From: Ferrovibrio sp. MS7
GTDB lineage: Bacteria > Pseudomonadota > Alphaproteobacteria > Ferrovibrionales > Ferrovibrionaceae
DNA: 64,000 nucleotides
Assembly: GCF_038404985.1 (NCBI RefSeq)
Contig: NZ_JBBKBA010000001.1
Coordinates: 1,888,001 to 1,952,000, forward strand
Reading direction: 5' to 3'
Below are positions 35,436 through 42,890 of the stretch, piece by piece. The notes under the pieces were generated by a model. That model made no database searches. It had not been told where the DNA came from and worked only from the letters and a program-made list of their open reading frames with translations. Every line of letters begins with the position of its first letter. The first letter of the stretch is position 1. The translations under genes and the position numbers were made by a program.

Positions 35436-36164
35436 ATGACGAATGTAAGTCATTTCAATCGACGCCATCTGCTGCTTGGCCTCGGCGCCACGGCGGCGCT
35501 TGCCGGCCTTGGTAGTGCCGCCCAGGCGGCAGGCAAAGTTTCCGCCGGCTCGCGCAGCGTGCTGATCGTGGTGGACGTGCAGAACTGCTTCATCCCCGGC
35601 GGCAGCCTGGCGGTGAAGGAAGGCGACGTGATCGTGCCGCTGATCAACACATTGGCGAAGAAATTCCAGAATGTGGTGCTCACTCAGGACTGGCATACCG
35701 CCGACCATGTTTCCTTCGCCTCGCAGCATAGCGGCAAGAAGCCGTTCGAGAGCGTGAAGCTGCCCTATGGCAATCAGGTGCTGTGGCCGGATCACTGCGT
35801 GCAGGGCACGGAAGGCGCGGCCTTGGCCAAGGATCTGGCGATCCCGCAGGCGCAGCTCGTCATCCGCAAGGGCTATCACAAGAATGTCGACAGCTACTCG
35901 GCCTTCTTCGAGGCCGATGGCAAGACCTCTACCGGACTGGGAGGCTATCTCAAGCAGCGCGGCATGAAGCGGGTTTTCGTCGTCGGCCTGGCGACCGATT
36001 TCTGCGTCGCCTGGACCGCCATGGATGCGCGCAAGGAAGGCTTCGAGACCTATGTGATCGAGGATGCCTGCCGTGGCATCGACGCCGCCGGCTCGCTTGC
36101 CAAGGCCTGGACCGACATGAAGGCCAAGGGCGTGAAGCGCATCCAGTCGGCGGATATGGCCTAG
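35436..36164 (+). CDS. Nicotinamidase/isochorismatase-family protein with twin-arginine signal
   Basis: 242 residues. A signal sequence (FNRRHLLLGLGATAALAGLGSAAQAA) with a twin-arginine pair and an AQA-A cleavage site leads to a nicotinamidase domain with catalytic D47, K145 and C190, and metal ligands D85, H87 and H120 (TQDWH, WPDHCV). All residues needed for PncA activity, the conversion of nicotinamide to nicotinate, are present. Export would place it in the periplasm. Upstream are TTGACA (35375-35380) and an imperfect GntR-like palindrome TTGTTTGCATACAA (35354-35367). Confidence 0.88.
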   Translation: MTNVSHFNRRHLLLGLGATAALAGLGSAAQAAGKVSAGSRSVLIVVDVQNCFIPGGSLAVKEGDVIVPLINTLAKKFQNVVLTQDWHTADHVSFASQHSGKKPFESVKLPYGNQVLWPDHCVQGTEGAALAKDLAIPQAQLVIRKGYHKNVDSYSAFFEADGKTSTGLGGYLKQRGMKRVFVVGLATDFCVAWTAMDARKEGFETYVIEDACRGIDAAGSLAKAWTDMKAKGVKRIQSADMA

Positions 36165-36206
36165 GGTGACCTAGCATAGGCCAGCGGGCCGTCCTACATT
36201 GCAGAA

Positions 36207-36815
36207 ATGTCGGACGGCCTGCATTTCCTTCCCGGATATTTCGATGCGGCGGCGCAGGCGGCTTTGCTGGGCGATGTACGTGCGCTGCTGGCCGAGGCGC
36301 CGCCCTATCGTGCGCTGATGCCGAAAACCGGCCAGCCGATGCGGGTGCGCATGAGCAATGCCGGCGCGCTCGGCTGGTATACCGACCGTGATGGCGGCTA
36401 TCGCTATATATCAACCCATCCTGAAACCGGGCGGCCCTGGCCGGCGATCCCGGAACGCATCCTGAGCGTCTGGCGCGCGGTGAGCGGCTACGGCCATGAT
36501 CCGGAATGCTGCCTGATCAATCTCTATGATACTGAGGCGAAGATGGGTCTGCACCAGGATCGCGATGAGCAGGATTTCTCGGCGCCCGTGGTGTCGATCT
36601 CGCTTGGCGACAGCGCCCTGTTCCGCATCGGCGGGCAGAACCGCCGCGATCCGACGCGCTCGCTGAAACTTGCCAGCGGCGATGTGCTGGTGCTGGGCGG
36701 CGCTGCGCGTCTGGCCTTTCACGGCATCGACCGCATCCATGCTGGCAGCAGTCGGCTGTTGCCGGAAGGCGGCCGGATCAACCTGACTTTGCGGCGGGTG
36801 ACGCTGCCGCGCTGA
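36207..36815 (+). CDS. alkB: Alpha-ketoglutarate-dependent DNA repair dioxygenase AlkB
   Basis: 202 residues. The iron ligands are H116 and D118 (HQDRDE) and H172 (FHGIDR); the 2-oxoglutarate-binding arginine is R190 (GRINLTLRR), and the nucleotide lid residues MSNAGALGWYTDRDGGYRY are conserved. The enzyme removes methyl groups from N1-methyladenine and N3-methylcytosine in DNA. The last 38 bases overlap the end of the convergent histidine kinase gene. No Ada-type regulator is adjacent. Confidence 0.95.
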   Translation: MSDGLHFLPGYFDAAAQAALLGDVRALLAEAPPYRALMPKTGQPMRVRMSNAGALGWYTDRDGGYRYISTHPETGRPWPAIPERILSVWRAVSGYGHDPECCLINLYDTEAKMGLHQDRDEQDFSAPVVSISLGDSALFRIGGQNRRDPTRSLKLASGDVLVLGGAARLAFHGIDRIHAGSSRLLPEGGRINLTLRRVTLPR

Positions 36816-38022
36816 CAGCTGATTGCAGAGGCTGGGGCGATTGCAGCGGTGGTGGGAATTCCAGCGTCACCGTGGTGCCCTGACCGAGCCGGCTTTGCAG
36901 CAGGAATGTGCCGCGATGCAGCTCCACCAGTGCCTTGACCAGCGGCAGGCCAAGACCGGTGCCTTCATATTGCCGTGTGAGATCGTTCTCCACCTGGCCG
37001 AAGGGGCTCAGCACCAGGTCGAGATGTTCCGGCGCGATGCCGATGCCGGTGTCGCTGACCCAGATGCGGAAACCGCCATGCTCCATCGCCTGGGTGCCGA
37101 TCTCGATGCGGCCGCCCTTGGGCGTGAATTTCACGGCATTCGACAGCAGGTTCAGCAGTATCTGCCGCACCGCCTGGGCATCGGCATAGCCTTCCTCCAG
37201 CGCCGGATCGAACCGGGTGGCGAAGCTCAGTTCCTGCCGCTCGGCATGAGGCCGCAGCACCCGCATGCATAGTTCGGCCATTTCCTGCGGATCGATCATG
37301 GCGGGATGGATGGTCCAGCCACCGCTCTCGATCTTGGCCATGTCCAGGATGTTGTTGATCAGGCCGAGCAGATGCTGGCCGCTGGCCAGGATGTCCTGCA
37401 CGTATTCGGCATAGCGCGGTGTGGTAAGCGGGCCGAACAGCCGGTCGCGCATCACCTCGGCAAAGCCGATGATGGCGTTGAGCGGCGTGCGCAATTCATG
37501 GCTCATGGTGGCGAGGAAGCGCGTCTTGGCGCGCGAGGCTTCCTCGGCGGCGGCGCGGGCGCGTTCCAGCGAGCGGTTGCGCCGTTCGCTGCGCGCGCGG
37601 CTCAACTGCAGCAGCGACAGCGCGGTGCCGACGCCGTGATACAGGCCATCGGCGGTGACGATGAAGCCGCGCAGCAGGGCTGATGGGTGCTCGTCGGCGA
37701 TCAGCGCTTCCAGGCGGTCGATACCGAGCTGCGCCTCCACGGTCAGCGGCTCCGGGTCCATCAGCGCCGTCACCGGTTTCTTAGCGTAGAGCGCACGGCC
37801 ATAGTCGCGCGAAAGATGGGTGATCAGGTCGTAGCGGTTGATCAGGCCGAGCGGGCGGCCCTGTTCATTCACCACCGCGAGCGCGCCGAGATCGGGGTCG
37901 GCGGCAAACAGGCGGTCGACATCCTCGCAACGCATGCCGGGCGGCACTGGGGTACGGGGACTGGCGACACCGCCTATGGTCTCGAGCAGATCGCCATCGC
38001 TCATATGCACGGCAGGCCTCAT
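36778..38022 (-). CDS. CBS-domain sensor histidine kinase, cytoplasmic
   Basis: 414 residues without membrane segments. The N-terminal 140 residues look like a CBS pair (VDRLFAADPDLGALAVVNEQGRPLGLINRYDLITHLSR; a second VTALMDPEPLTVEAQLGIDRLEALIAD), a ligand-binding module for nucleotides. A coiled linker leads to the HisKA domain with phospho-acceptor H175 (SHELRTPLN), and the HATPase domain has N box LLSNAVKF, DTGIGI, and GTGLGL. No response regulator lies next to it, so it is an orphan kinase. The 3' end overlaps alkB by 38 bases. Confidence 0.87.
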   Translation of the reverse strand: MRPAVHMSDGDLLETIGGVASPRTPVPPGMRCEDVDRLFAADPDLGALAVVNEQGRPLGLINRYDLITHLSRDYGRALYAKKPVTALMDPEPLTVEAQLGIDRLEALIADEHPSALLRGFIVTADGLYHGVGTALSLLQLSRARSERRNRSLERARAAAEEASRAKTRFLATMSHELRTPLNAIIGFAEVMRDRLFGPLTTPRYAEYVQDILASGQHLLGLINNILDMAKIESGGWTIHPAMIDPQEMAELCMRVLRPHAERQELSFATRFDPALEEGYADAQAVRQILLNLLSNAVKFTPKGGRIEIGTQAMEHGGFRIWVSDTGIGIAPEHLDLVLSPFGQVENDLTRQYEGTGLGLPLVKALVELHRGTFLLQSRLGQGTTVTLEFPPPLQSPQPLQSAVSAAASPAAKSG

Positions 38023-38082
38023 GGATCTTGAGGCCTTGTTATCGCCGCCTAACGTGACGGCGCCGTGACATTGGGGGCGGGT

Positions 38083-38703
38083 TTACGCCCTGGTATCGAC
38101 ACTACCAGCAGTGGCGCCATCCGGCTGCGGACCGCCCTTGGTGACGCCCACCATGGCGGCGCGCAGCAGCCGGCCATGCTGCACATAGCCGGCGGCCACC
38201 ACCTGGAACACCGTGCCGGCGGGCAGGTTCGGGTTCTCCACCTCGAACATCGCCTGATGCAGATTGGGATCAAAACGCTGGCCCTGCGGATCGATGCGCT
38301 GGATGCCGTGGCGCTCGAACACGCTGATCAGTTCCCGCTCGGTGGCCTCGATGCCGACCAGCAGGTTGTTCAGCGGATCACTCTTGGCGGCTTCGCCTTC
38401 GCTGGGCTTCGGCGCGCTTTGCAGCGCACGGCCGAGATTGTCGGCGACGGTGAGGATGTCCTTGGCGAACTTGGCCGAAGCGAACTTCACCGCATCATCG
38501 CGCTCGCGCTCCAGGCGGCGGCGCAGATTCTCGGTTTCGGCTGCCAGCCGCAGCAGCTTGTCCTTCAGTTCCGCGCTTTCCGCTTGCGCCTTGGCAAGAT
38601 CGGCGGCGAGCAACACGGCGTCGCCGCCGAGGCTCGGTTCGGTGTTGATCGCGGCGTCGAAATTCACGCTGTCCTGGGCAGGCTGGGTCGGCTGGGTGTT
38701 CAT
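38083..38703 (-). CDS. grpE: Nucleotide exchange factor GrpE
   Basis: 206 residues. A disordered acidic start leads to the long coiled coil (LAADLAKAQAESAELKDKLLRLAAETENLRRRLERERDDAVKFA) and the C-terminal beta domain with the conserved end HQAMFEVENPNLPAGTVFQVVAAGYVQHGRLLRAAMVGV. It releases ADP from DnaK. It follows hrcA by 68 bp on the same strand, the classic hrcA-grpE unit. Confidence 0.96.
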   Translation of the reverse strand: MNTQPTQPAQDSVNFDAAINTEPSLGGDAVLLAADLAKAQAESAELKDKLLRLAAETENLRRRLERERDDAVKFASAKFAKDILTVADNLGRALQSAPKPSEGEAAKSDPLNNLLVGIEATERELISVFERHGIQRIDPQGQRFDPNLHQAMFEVENPNLPAGTVFQVVAAGYVQHGRLLRAAMVGVTKGGPQPDGATAGSVDTRA

Positions 38704-38771
38704 CTTACATCTCTAAATAGCTGCGGCCCTGCATATACGGGCAGGGGCGGCAAATTTCAACCAAGCGGCTT

Positions 38772-39821
38772 TTACCGCAGCAGGCGGCCCACCACCTGGG
38801 CGGTGAAATCCACCATCGGCACCAAGCGGGCATAATTCATGCGGGTGGGGCCGATCACGCCGATGGCGCCGACAATGCGCTGCTGCTGGTTCTGCAGCGG
38901 CGCCACGATCAGCGAGCAGCCGGCTTGGCGGAACAGGGTATTCTCCGAGCCGATGAAGATGCGCACGCCCTCGCTGCCATGGGTGAGGTCGATCAGGCGC
39001 AGCATTTCCTCGGTGTTTTCCAGTTCTTCCATCAACGAGCGGATGCGTTCCAGGTCGGCCATCGCCGCCACGTCGTCGAGCAGGTTGGCCGAGCCGCGCA
39101 CGATCAGGGTGCCGCCGGGATTGCGCCCTTGGGCCGGTTCGCCGCCCCACACCGCCAGGCCGGCTTCCACCACCTTTGAGGTGAGCTGGTCAAGCTCGGC
39201 GCGGCGTGCGGTGAGTTCGCCCAAGACTTCCTCGCGCGCCAAGTCGATGGTGCGGCCCTTGAGGCGGCGGGAGAGGAACTGCCCGGCCTCGGCCAGCGCC
39301 GATGGGCTCATGCCGAGCGGCATGTCGATCATGCGGTTCTCGACCTGGCCGTTCTCGGTCACCAGCACCACCAGGGCCTGGCCGGGGCCGACGGGTACGA
39401 ATTCCACCTGGCGGAGCGGCGCATCGACTTTCGGCGCCACCACCAGCCCGGCATGGCCGGAAAGCCCGGAGAGCGCGGCGGTGGCTTCGGTCAGCACCTC
39501 CTGGAAGCCGCGGCCCGAGGCGGCGCAGCGATTCTCGATCGCCGAGCGTTCGTCATGGGTCAGGTCGCCGACCTGCAGCAGGCCGTCGACGAACAGCCTG
39601 AGGCCGCTCTCGGTCGGCAGCCGCCCGGCCGAGGTATGCGGCGCGAAGAGCAGCCCGGCATCTTCCAGGTCGGCCATGGTGTTGCGGATGCTGGCCGGCG
39701 ACAGCTTGTGGTCCAGCTTCTTCGACAGGATGCGCGAACCGACCGGCTCGCCGGTCGCCATGTAGGTTTCCACCACGAGGCGCAGGATCTCGCGGTTGCG
39801 TTGGCCGATCTCTTTGATCAT
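38772..39821 (-). CDS. hrcA: Heat-inducible transcription repressor HrcA
   Basis: 349 residues. The winged-helix part (REILRLVVETYMATGEPVGSRILSKKLDHKLSPASIRNTMADLEDAGLL) and HTSAGRLPTESGLRLFVD are diagnostic. HrcA represses groESL and related operons through CIRCE inverted repeats (TTAGCACTC-N9-GAGTGCTAA). I find no such repeat upstream of hrcA or of dnaK in this window, so its targets must lie elsewhere. The start at 39821 (MIKEIGQRN) fits the family; the frame opens 13 codons further up. Confidence 0.95.
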   Translation of the reverse strand: MIKEIGQRNREILRLVVETYMATGEPVGSRILSKKLDHKLSPASIRNTMADLEDAGLLFAPHTSAGRLPTESGLRLFVDGLLQVGDLTHDERSAIENRCAASGRGFQEVLTEATAALSGLSGHAGLVVAPKVDAPLRQVEFVPVGPGQALVVLVTENGQVENRMIDMPLGMSPSALAEAGQFLSRRLKGRTIDLAREEVLGELTARRAELDQLTSKVVEAGLAVWGGEPAQGRNPGGTLIVRGSANLLDDVAAMADLERIRSLMEELENTEEMLRLIDLTHGSEGVRIFIGSENTLFRQAGCSLIVAPLQNQQQRIVGAIGVIGPTRMNYARLVPMVDFTAQVVGRLLR

Positions 39822-40108
39822 GCAGGAAGAATGGGGATTGCCTGGGCAAGCGTCAACCACCGGGTGGCTGAAGGGCGGATCCTGCGGGTATCGGAATGCC
39901 CTTTTCGGTCGTGATCGGGCGGCATGGAAAGCAGTGAGATCGCCGTGGCCGCGCGATATCCCTACCGTAGTGATCCACTAATTGCCGTGAATACTATTTT
40001 TTGTCTTGGCGGCCGCACGGAATCCGGGCAGAGTGATGCAACCATTCAGTGTTCTCGGGCGGAGAGTATTCCTGCATTCATTGCGGGCAATAACGGGGGG
40101 AGCGGGCG
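39822..40108. other. Intergenic region between hrcA and the tail-collar genes
   Basis: 287 bp between divergent genes. I see no CIRCE element, RNA gene or clear palindrome; it should hold the two divergent promoters, but no convincing -35/-10 pair could be assigned. A GGGGGGAG ribosome-binding site precedes the first tail-collar gene. Confidence 0.5.
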
Positions 40109-40660
40109 ATGTCGGATTGGTTCCTGGGTGAAATCAGGATTTTTTCCTTCACGAACATCCCCGCCGGCTGGCATATCTGCGATGGCAGCACGCTGCCCGT
40201 GCAAGGCAATCAGGCGCTATTCAGCCTGATCGGCAATACGTTCGGCGGAGATAACGTCAACTTCAACCTGCCCAACCTGCAGGGCCGCGCCATGGTGCAC
40301 ATGTATGGCACGGGCAGCGGCATGAAGCCCAATGTTGGCAACATCGGCGGCAGCATAGGTGTCACGCTCAGCCAAGCGCAGATACCGGCTCATAATCATA
40401 TTGTAGCCGCGGTTTCAGGCAGCGCGACGACTGCCAACCCGACTAGCAACCTGCTGGCGACCAGCGCCATGGGGCAACCGAACCCGCAACCGCCCAGCGC
40501 GCCGCTCGTATACGCGCCGCAGGGAAGCAATCCTCTGGTCGCCCTTGAGGCGACGACAATAGACAGTGAGGGCGGCTCGCAGCCGCATGAAAACCGTCAG
40601 CCCTACATGGCCCTGGTCTGCTGTATCGCGCTGACCGGCATCTACCCGCCGCGGCCCTGA
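40109..40660 (+). CDS. Tail-collar domain protein 1 (MdpB-like)
   Basis: 183 residues. The N-terminal phage tail-collar domain (PF07484 type) reads FLGEIRIFSFTNIPAGWHICDGSTLPVQGNQALFSLIGNTFGGDNVNFNLPNLQGR. A glycine/serine-rich beta part follows, and the C-terminus HENRQPYMALVCCIALTGIYPPRP ends in the hydrophobic GxYPxR pattern shared by all three paralogues. There is no classical signal peptide. It is first of three tandem homologues spaced by 28 and 12 bp. No capsid, sheath or baseplate gene is near, so this is not a prophage tail gene in its usual context. Confidence 0.85.
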   Translation: MSDWFLGEIRIFSFTNIPAGWHICDGSTLPVQGNQALFSLIGNTFGGDNVNFNLPNLQGRAMVHMYGTGSGMKPNVGNIGGSIGVTLSQAQIPAHNHIVAAVSGSATTANPTSNLLATSAMGQPNPQPPSAPLVYAPQGSNPLVALEATTIDSEGGSQPHENRQPYMALVCCIALTGIYPPRP

Positions 40661-40688
40661 AACCCCCTGCCACATAGGAGCCTGCCCC

Positions 40689-41234
40689 ATGGCGGAAGCC
40701 TTCCTCGGTGAAATCCGGTTGTTTTCCAGCATTTACGCGCCGACCGACTGGCTGCCCTGCGATGGGCAGCTTCTGTCCATCTCGCAATACCAGGCCCTGT
40801 ATTCGGTTATCGGGACCACGTATGGCGGGAATGGACAGACCAATTTTGCCCTGCCGAATCTGCAGGGACGACTGGTCATCGGCACCGGCACCTATACCAA
40901 CCCGCCGGATCCGGTCACCAGCTATGCCGTGGGCAACCAGGGCGGTGTGATCCAGGTCGTGTTGACCGATGCGACCATGCCGGCGCATACCCATAGTTTC
41001 CAGGTGGTCAATGTTGAGGGCAATATCGCCGCTCCCAGCCCGGTAGTGATGTTGGCCGACACGCCGGATACCCAGCAGATGTATATGCCGAAAACCACCG
41101 GCACGGTGCGGGCCTTCGATCCAACGGCCCTCTCGCTCGAGGGTGGCGGCCAGCCGCATGAAAACCGCATGCCCGCCACAGCGATGATGTACATGATCTG
41201 CACGGTCGGGCTCTATCCGACCCCCGGCAATTAA
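40689..41234 (+). CDS. Tail-collar domain protein 2 (MdpB-like)
   Basis: 181 residues, homologous to its two neighbours. The collar domain reads AFLGEIRLFSSIYAPTDWLPCDGQLLSISQYQALYSVIGTTYGGNGQTNFALPNLQGR, and the end is HENRMPATAMMYMICTVGLYPTPGN. The middle is poor in charge and rich in Gly, Thr and Val, as expected of a beta-rich fibre tip. AGGAGCC precedes the start. The three proteins differ enough to suggest they form a hetero-trimer or successive parts of one structure rather than recent copies. Confidence 0.85.
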   Translation: MAEAFLGEIRLFSSIYAPTDWLPCDGQLLSISQYQALYSVIGTTYGGNGQTNFALPNLQGRLVIGTGTYTNPPDPVTSYAVGNQGGVIQVVLTDATMPAHTHSFQVVNVEGNIAAPSPVVMLADTPDTQQMYMPKTTGTVRAFDPTALSLEGGGQPHENRMPATAMMYMICTVGLYPTPGN

Positions 41235-41246
41235 GGGAGCGCCGCC

Positions 41247-41816
41247 ATGGATGCCTTCTACGGTGAGATCAGGGCGTTTCCCTACCAGTTCTGTCCCTGG
41301 GATTGGGAGGAATGTAACGGCCAGGAGCTGCAAGTGCAGCAATTTCAGGCGCTCTATGCCGTCATCGGCAACCTGTATGGCGGCACCCCGGGTCAAACTT
41401 TCAAGCTGCCGGATTTGCGCGGCCAGGCGGCGATGCATTTCGGCACCTACGTCAACCCGCAGGCAAATCCGCCCGAGTGGGCGGACTACACCTGTACGGA
41501 AAGCAGCGGCGTCGATACGGTTACGCTGCAATACACGGAAATGGCGGCCCACTACCATACCCTGCAAACCATTCCCACCCAGACGCGACTGACGGCTCCC
41601 AGTTCAAGCGCTTTGATCGGCCCGCCCGCCTTCAGGCTCAAGGCGGGGAACAACTACACCTATTCGCTCTTCAGCGCTGCCGCTGCGGATACCACTCTGG
41701 CTGCGAACTCGGTGACCCCGGTCGGCTCCGGTACCGCGCATGACAATCATCAGCCCTTCCTGGTGATCCGCTACTGCATATGCGTGAACGGCTGGTGGCC
41801 GCCAAGACCGAGCTGA
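41247..41816 (+). CDS. Tail-collar domain protein 3 (MdpB-like)
   Basis: 189 residues. The collar domain has FYGEIRAFPYQFCPWDWEECNGQELQVQQFQALYAVIGNLYGGTPGQTFKLPDLRGQAAMHFG and the C-terminus HDNHQPFLVIRYCICVNGWWPPRPS. It is the most diverged of the three and has extra cysteines near the start (CPWDWEEC) that might form a disulfide. AAGGGAGC lies just upstream, and the end overlaps the GNAT gene by 37 bases, so the acetyltransferase is translationally coupled to it. Confidence 0.85.
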   Translation: MDAFYGEIRAFPYQFCPWDWEECNGQELQVQQFQALYAVIGNLYGGTPGQTFKLPDLRGQAAMHFGTYVNPQANPPEWADYTCTESSGVDTVTLQYTEMAAHYHTLQTIPTQTRLTAPSSSALIGPPAFRLKAGNNYTYSLFSAAAADTTLAANSVTPVGSGTAHDNHQPFLVIRYCICVNGWWPPRPS

Positions 41817-42442
41817 TCGCGCCCATGCCGGAGCCGCAGCGCGGGGCGCTGCCATGGCTGCCGCTGCCGGCCAGCCTGCGGCGGCAGCGGATCGGCTTGC
41901 GGCCGGAACGCGGGCTGGAAAGCGAAAGCGTGGCCGGGAGTGGGGCAGAGAGCAGCGACCGTGATTTTCTCGGCCTGCTCTATGCCAGCACGCGATTGCA
42001 TGAAATGGCTGCCAGCGGCTGGCCGATGAGCCTGCAGCAGCGTTTCCTCGCCGACCAGTTCCGGCTGCAGGACCAGCATTACCGCAGCCATTATCCCGGC
42101 ATGGCCCGCCATATCATCGAGCGCGGCGGTGCACCGCTCGGGCGGCTCTACCTTTGGCGCCGCGACTATTCCAAGCAGGATGATGATCCCGAAACAGCCG
42201 GCGTCACGGCTGGCCCCGGCGAGGAATTGCGCGTGGTCGATATCTCGCTGTTGCCGGAATGGCGCGGCAGCGGCATTGGCGGCGATCTGCTGCGCGGCGT
42301 GCAGGCCATGGCGGCGGCGGCCGGCGGATTCGTCTCGCTCAATGTGTTGCAGGGCAATCCGGCTTTGCGGCTGTACCAGCGGCTCGGCTTCAAGCCGGTG
42401 CACAGCGATGGCGCCTATACGCTGATGCACTGGCGGGGCTGA
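41780..42442 (+). CDS. GNAT-family N-acetyltransferase linked to tail-collar genes
   Basis: 220 residues. The acetyl-CoA site is the RGSGIG loop in LLPEWRGSGIGGDLLRGVQAM, followed by the family end SLNVLQGNPALRLYQRLGFKPVHSDGAYTLMHW. The first 60 residues form a basic and proline-rich leader. It overlaps the third tail-collar gene by 37 bases. This tight coupling suggests that the enzyme modifies those proteins or their assembly, but no substrate is visible. The start could also be a later methionine; the coupling makes 41780 plausible. Confidence 0.8.
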   Translation: MRERLVAAKTELIAPMPEPQRGALPWLPLPASLRRQRIGLRPERGLESESVAGSGAESSDRDFLGLLYASTRLHEMAASGWPMSLQQRFLADQFRLQDQHYRSHYPGMARHIIERGGAPLGRLYLWRRDYSKQDDDPETAGVTAGPGEELRVVDISLLPEWRGSGIGGDLLRGVQAMAAAAGGFVSLNVLQGNPALRLYQRLGFKPVHSDGAYTLMHWRG

Positions 42443-42453
42443 TCGCGCCCGCC

Positions 42454-42564
42454 GCGACTTCAACCGCCCCGAAAACACAAAAGCCGCGGGAAACCGCGGC
42501 TTTGGATGGTCTGGTAAATTGGAGCGGGCGATGAGATTCGAACTCACGACCCCAACCTTGGCAA
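42454..42564. repeat. attL: partial tRNA-Gly 3' end with terminator
   Basis: These 111 bp match 55379-55489 at 102 positions with no gap (constant offset 12925). The last 49 bp (42516-42564) are identical and correspond to the tRNA-Gly gene from the anticodon loop to its 3' end and four bases beyond. The rest includes the tRNA terminator hairpin (42481-42502), whose loop reads GAAA here. Confidence 0.93.
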
Positions 42565-42588
42565 AGGAAAAATTACAGTGTCAAAGTA

Positions 42589-42632
42589 GTACAAAAGAAT
42601 ATGTCGAGGTTCTTTTCTGTACATAAGAATAT
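42589..42632 (+). repeat. Pair of 14-bp direct repeats near attL
   Basis: GTACAAAAGAATAT (42589-42602) and GTACATAAGAATAT (42619-42632) differ at one base and lie 30 bp apart, about 25 bp inside the attL core. This spacing of about three helical turns is typical of recombinase arm-binding or excisionase sites. Confidence 0.55.
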
Positions 42633-42890
42633 CTGGCACCACTACAGCCAACCTTCGACAGTATATCGAGCGGAATGAATTCTTTTGACCTCATATGAAG
42701 CCGAAAAGAAAATTAATACAGTGACCCATCGGTAACCGGCGCCATAACCGGCATTAAATTATACGAAACACTTAAAACCAGCATCCATTGAACCCCAAGT
42801 AGGCTTTTTATCAGAGGTAATCGAGAGGTTCGCGCTTTTAACAACTCATAATAGAATAAATGCGGGCGACTCGGATGATGGTAGGTAACT

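Larger units (their letters stand above)
42443..42890. other. Left end of the integrated element, gene-free
   Basis: 448 bp. The first 122 bp are host DNA with the attL repeat (old terminator and 3' end of tRNA-Gly); from 42565 the composition becomes AT-rich. Short direct repeats near 42589-42632 may be recombinase sites. No open frame longer than about 25 codons with a plausible start is seen before the large gene. Confidence 0.6.

Noticed and set aside
40109-41816. Prophage tail module
   Set aside because: Only collar-domain proteins are present; there is no capsid, portal, sheath, lysis or integrase gene in this segment, and its composition matches the host.
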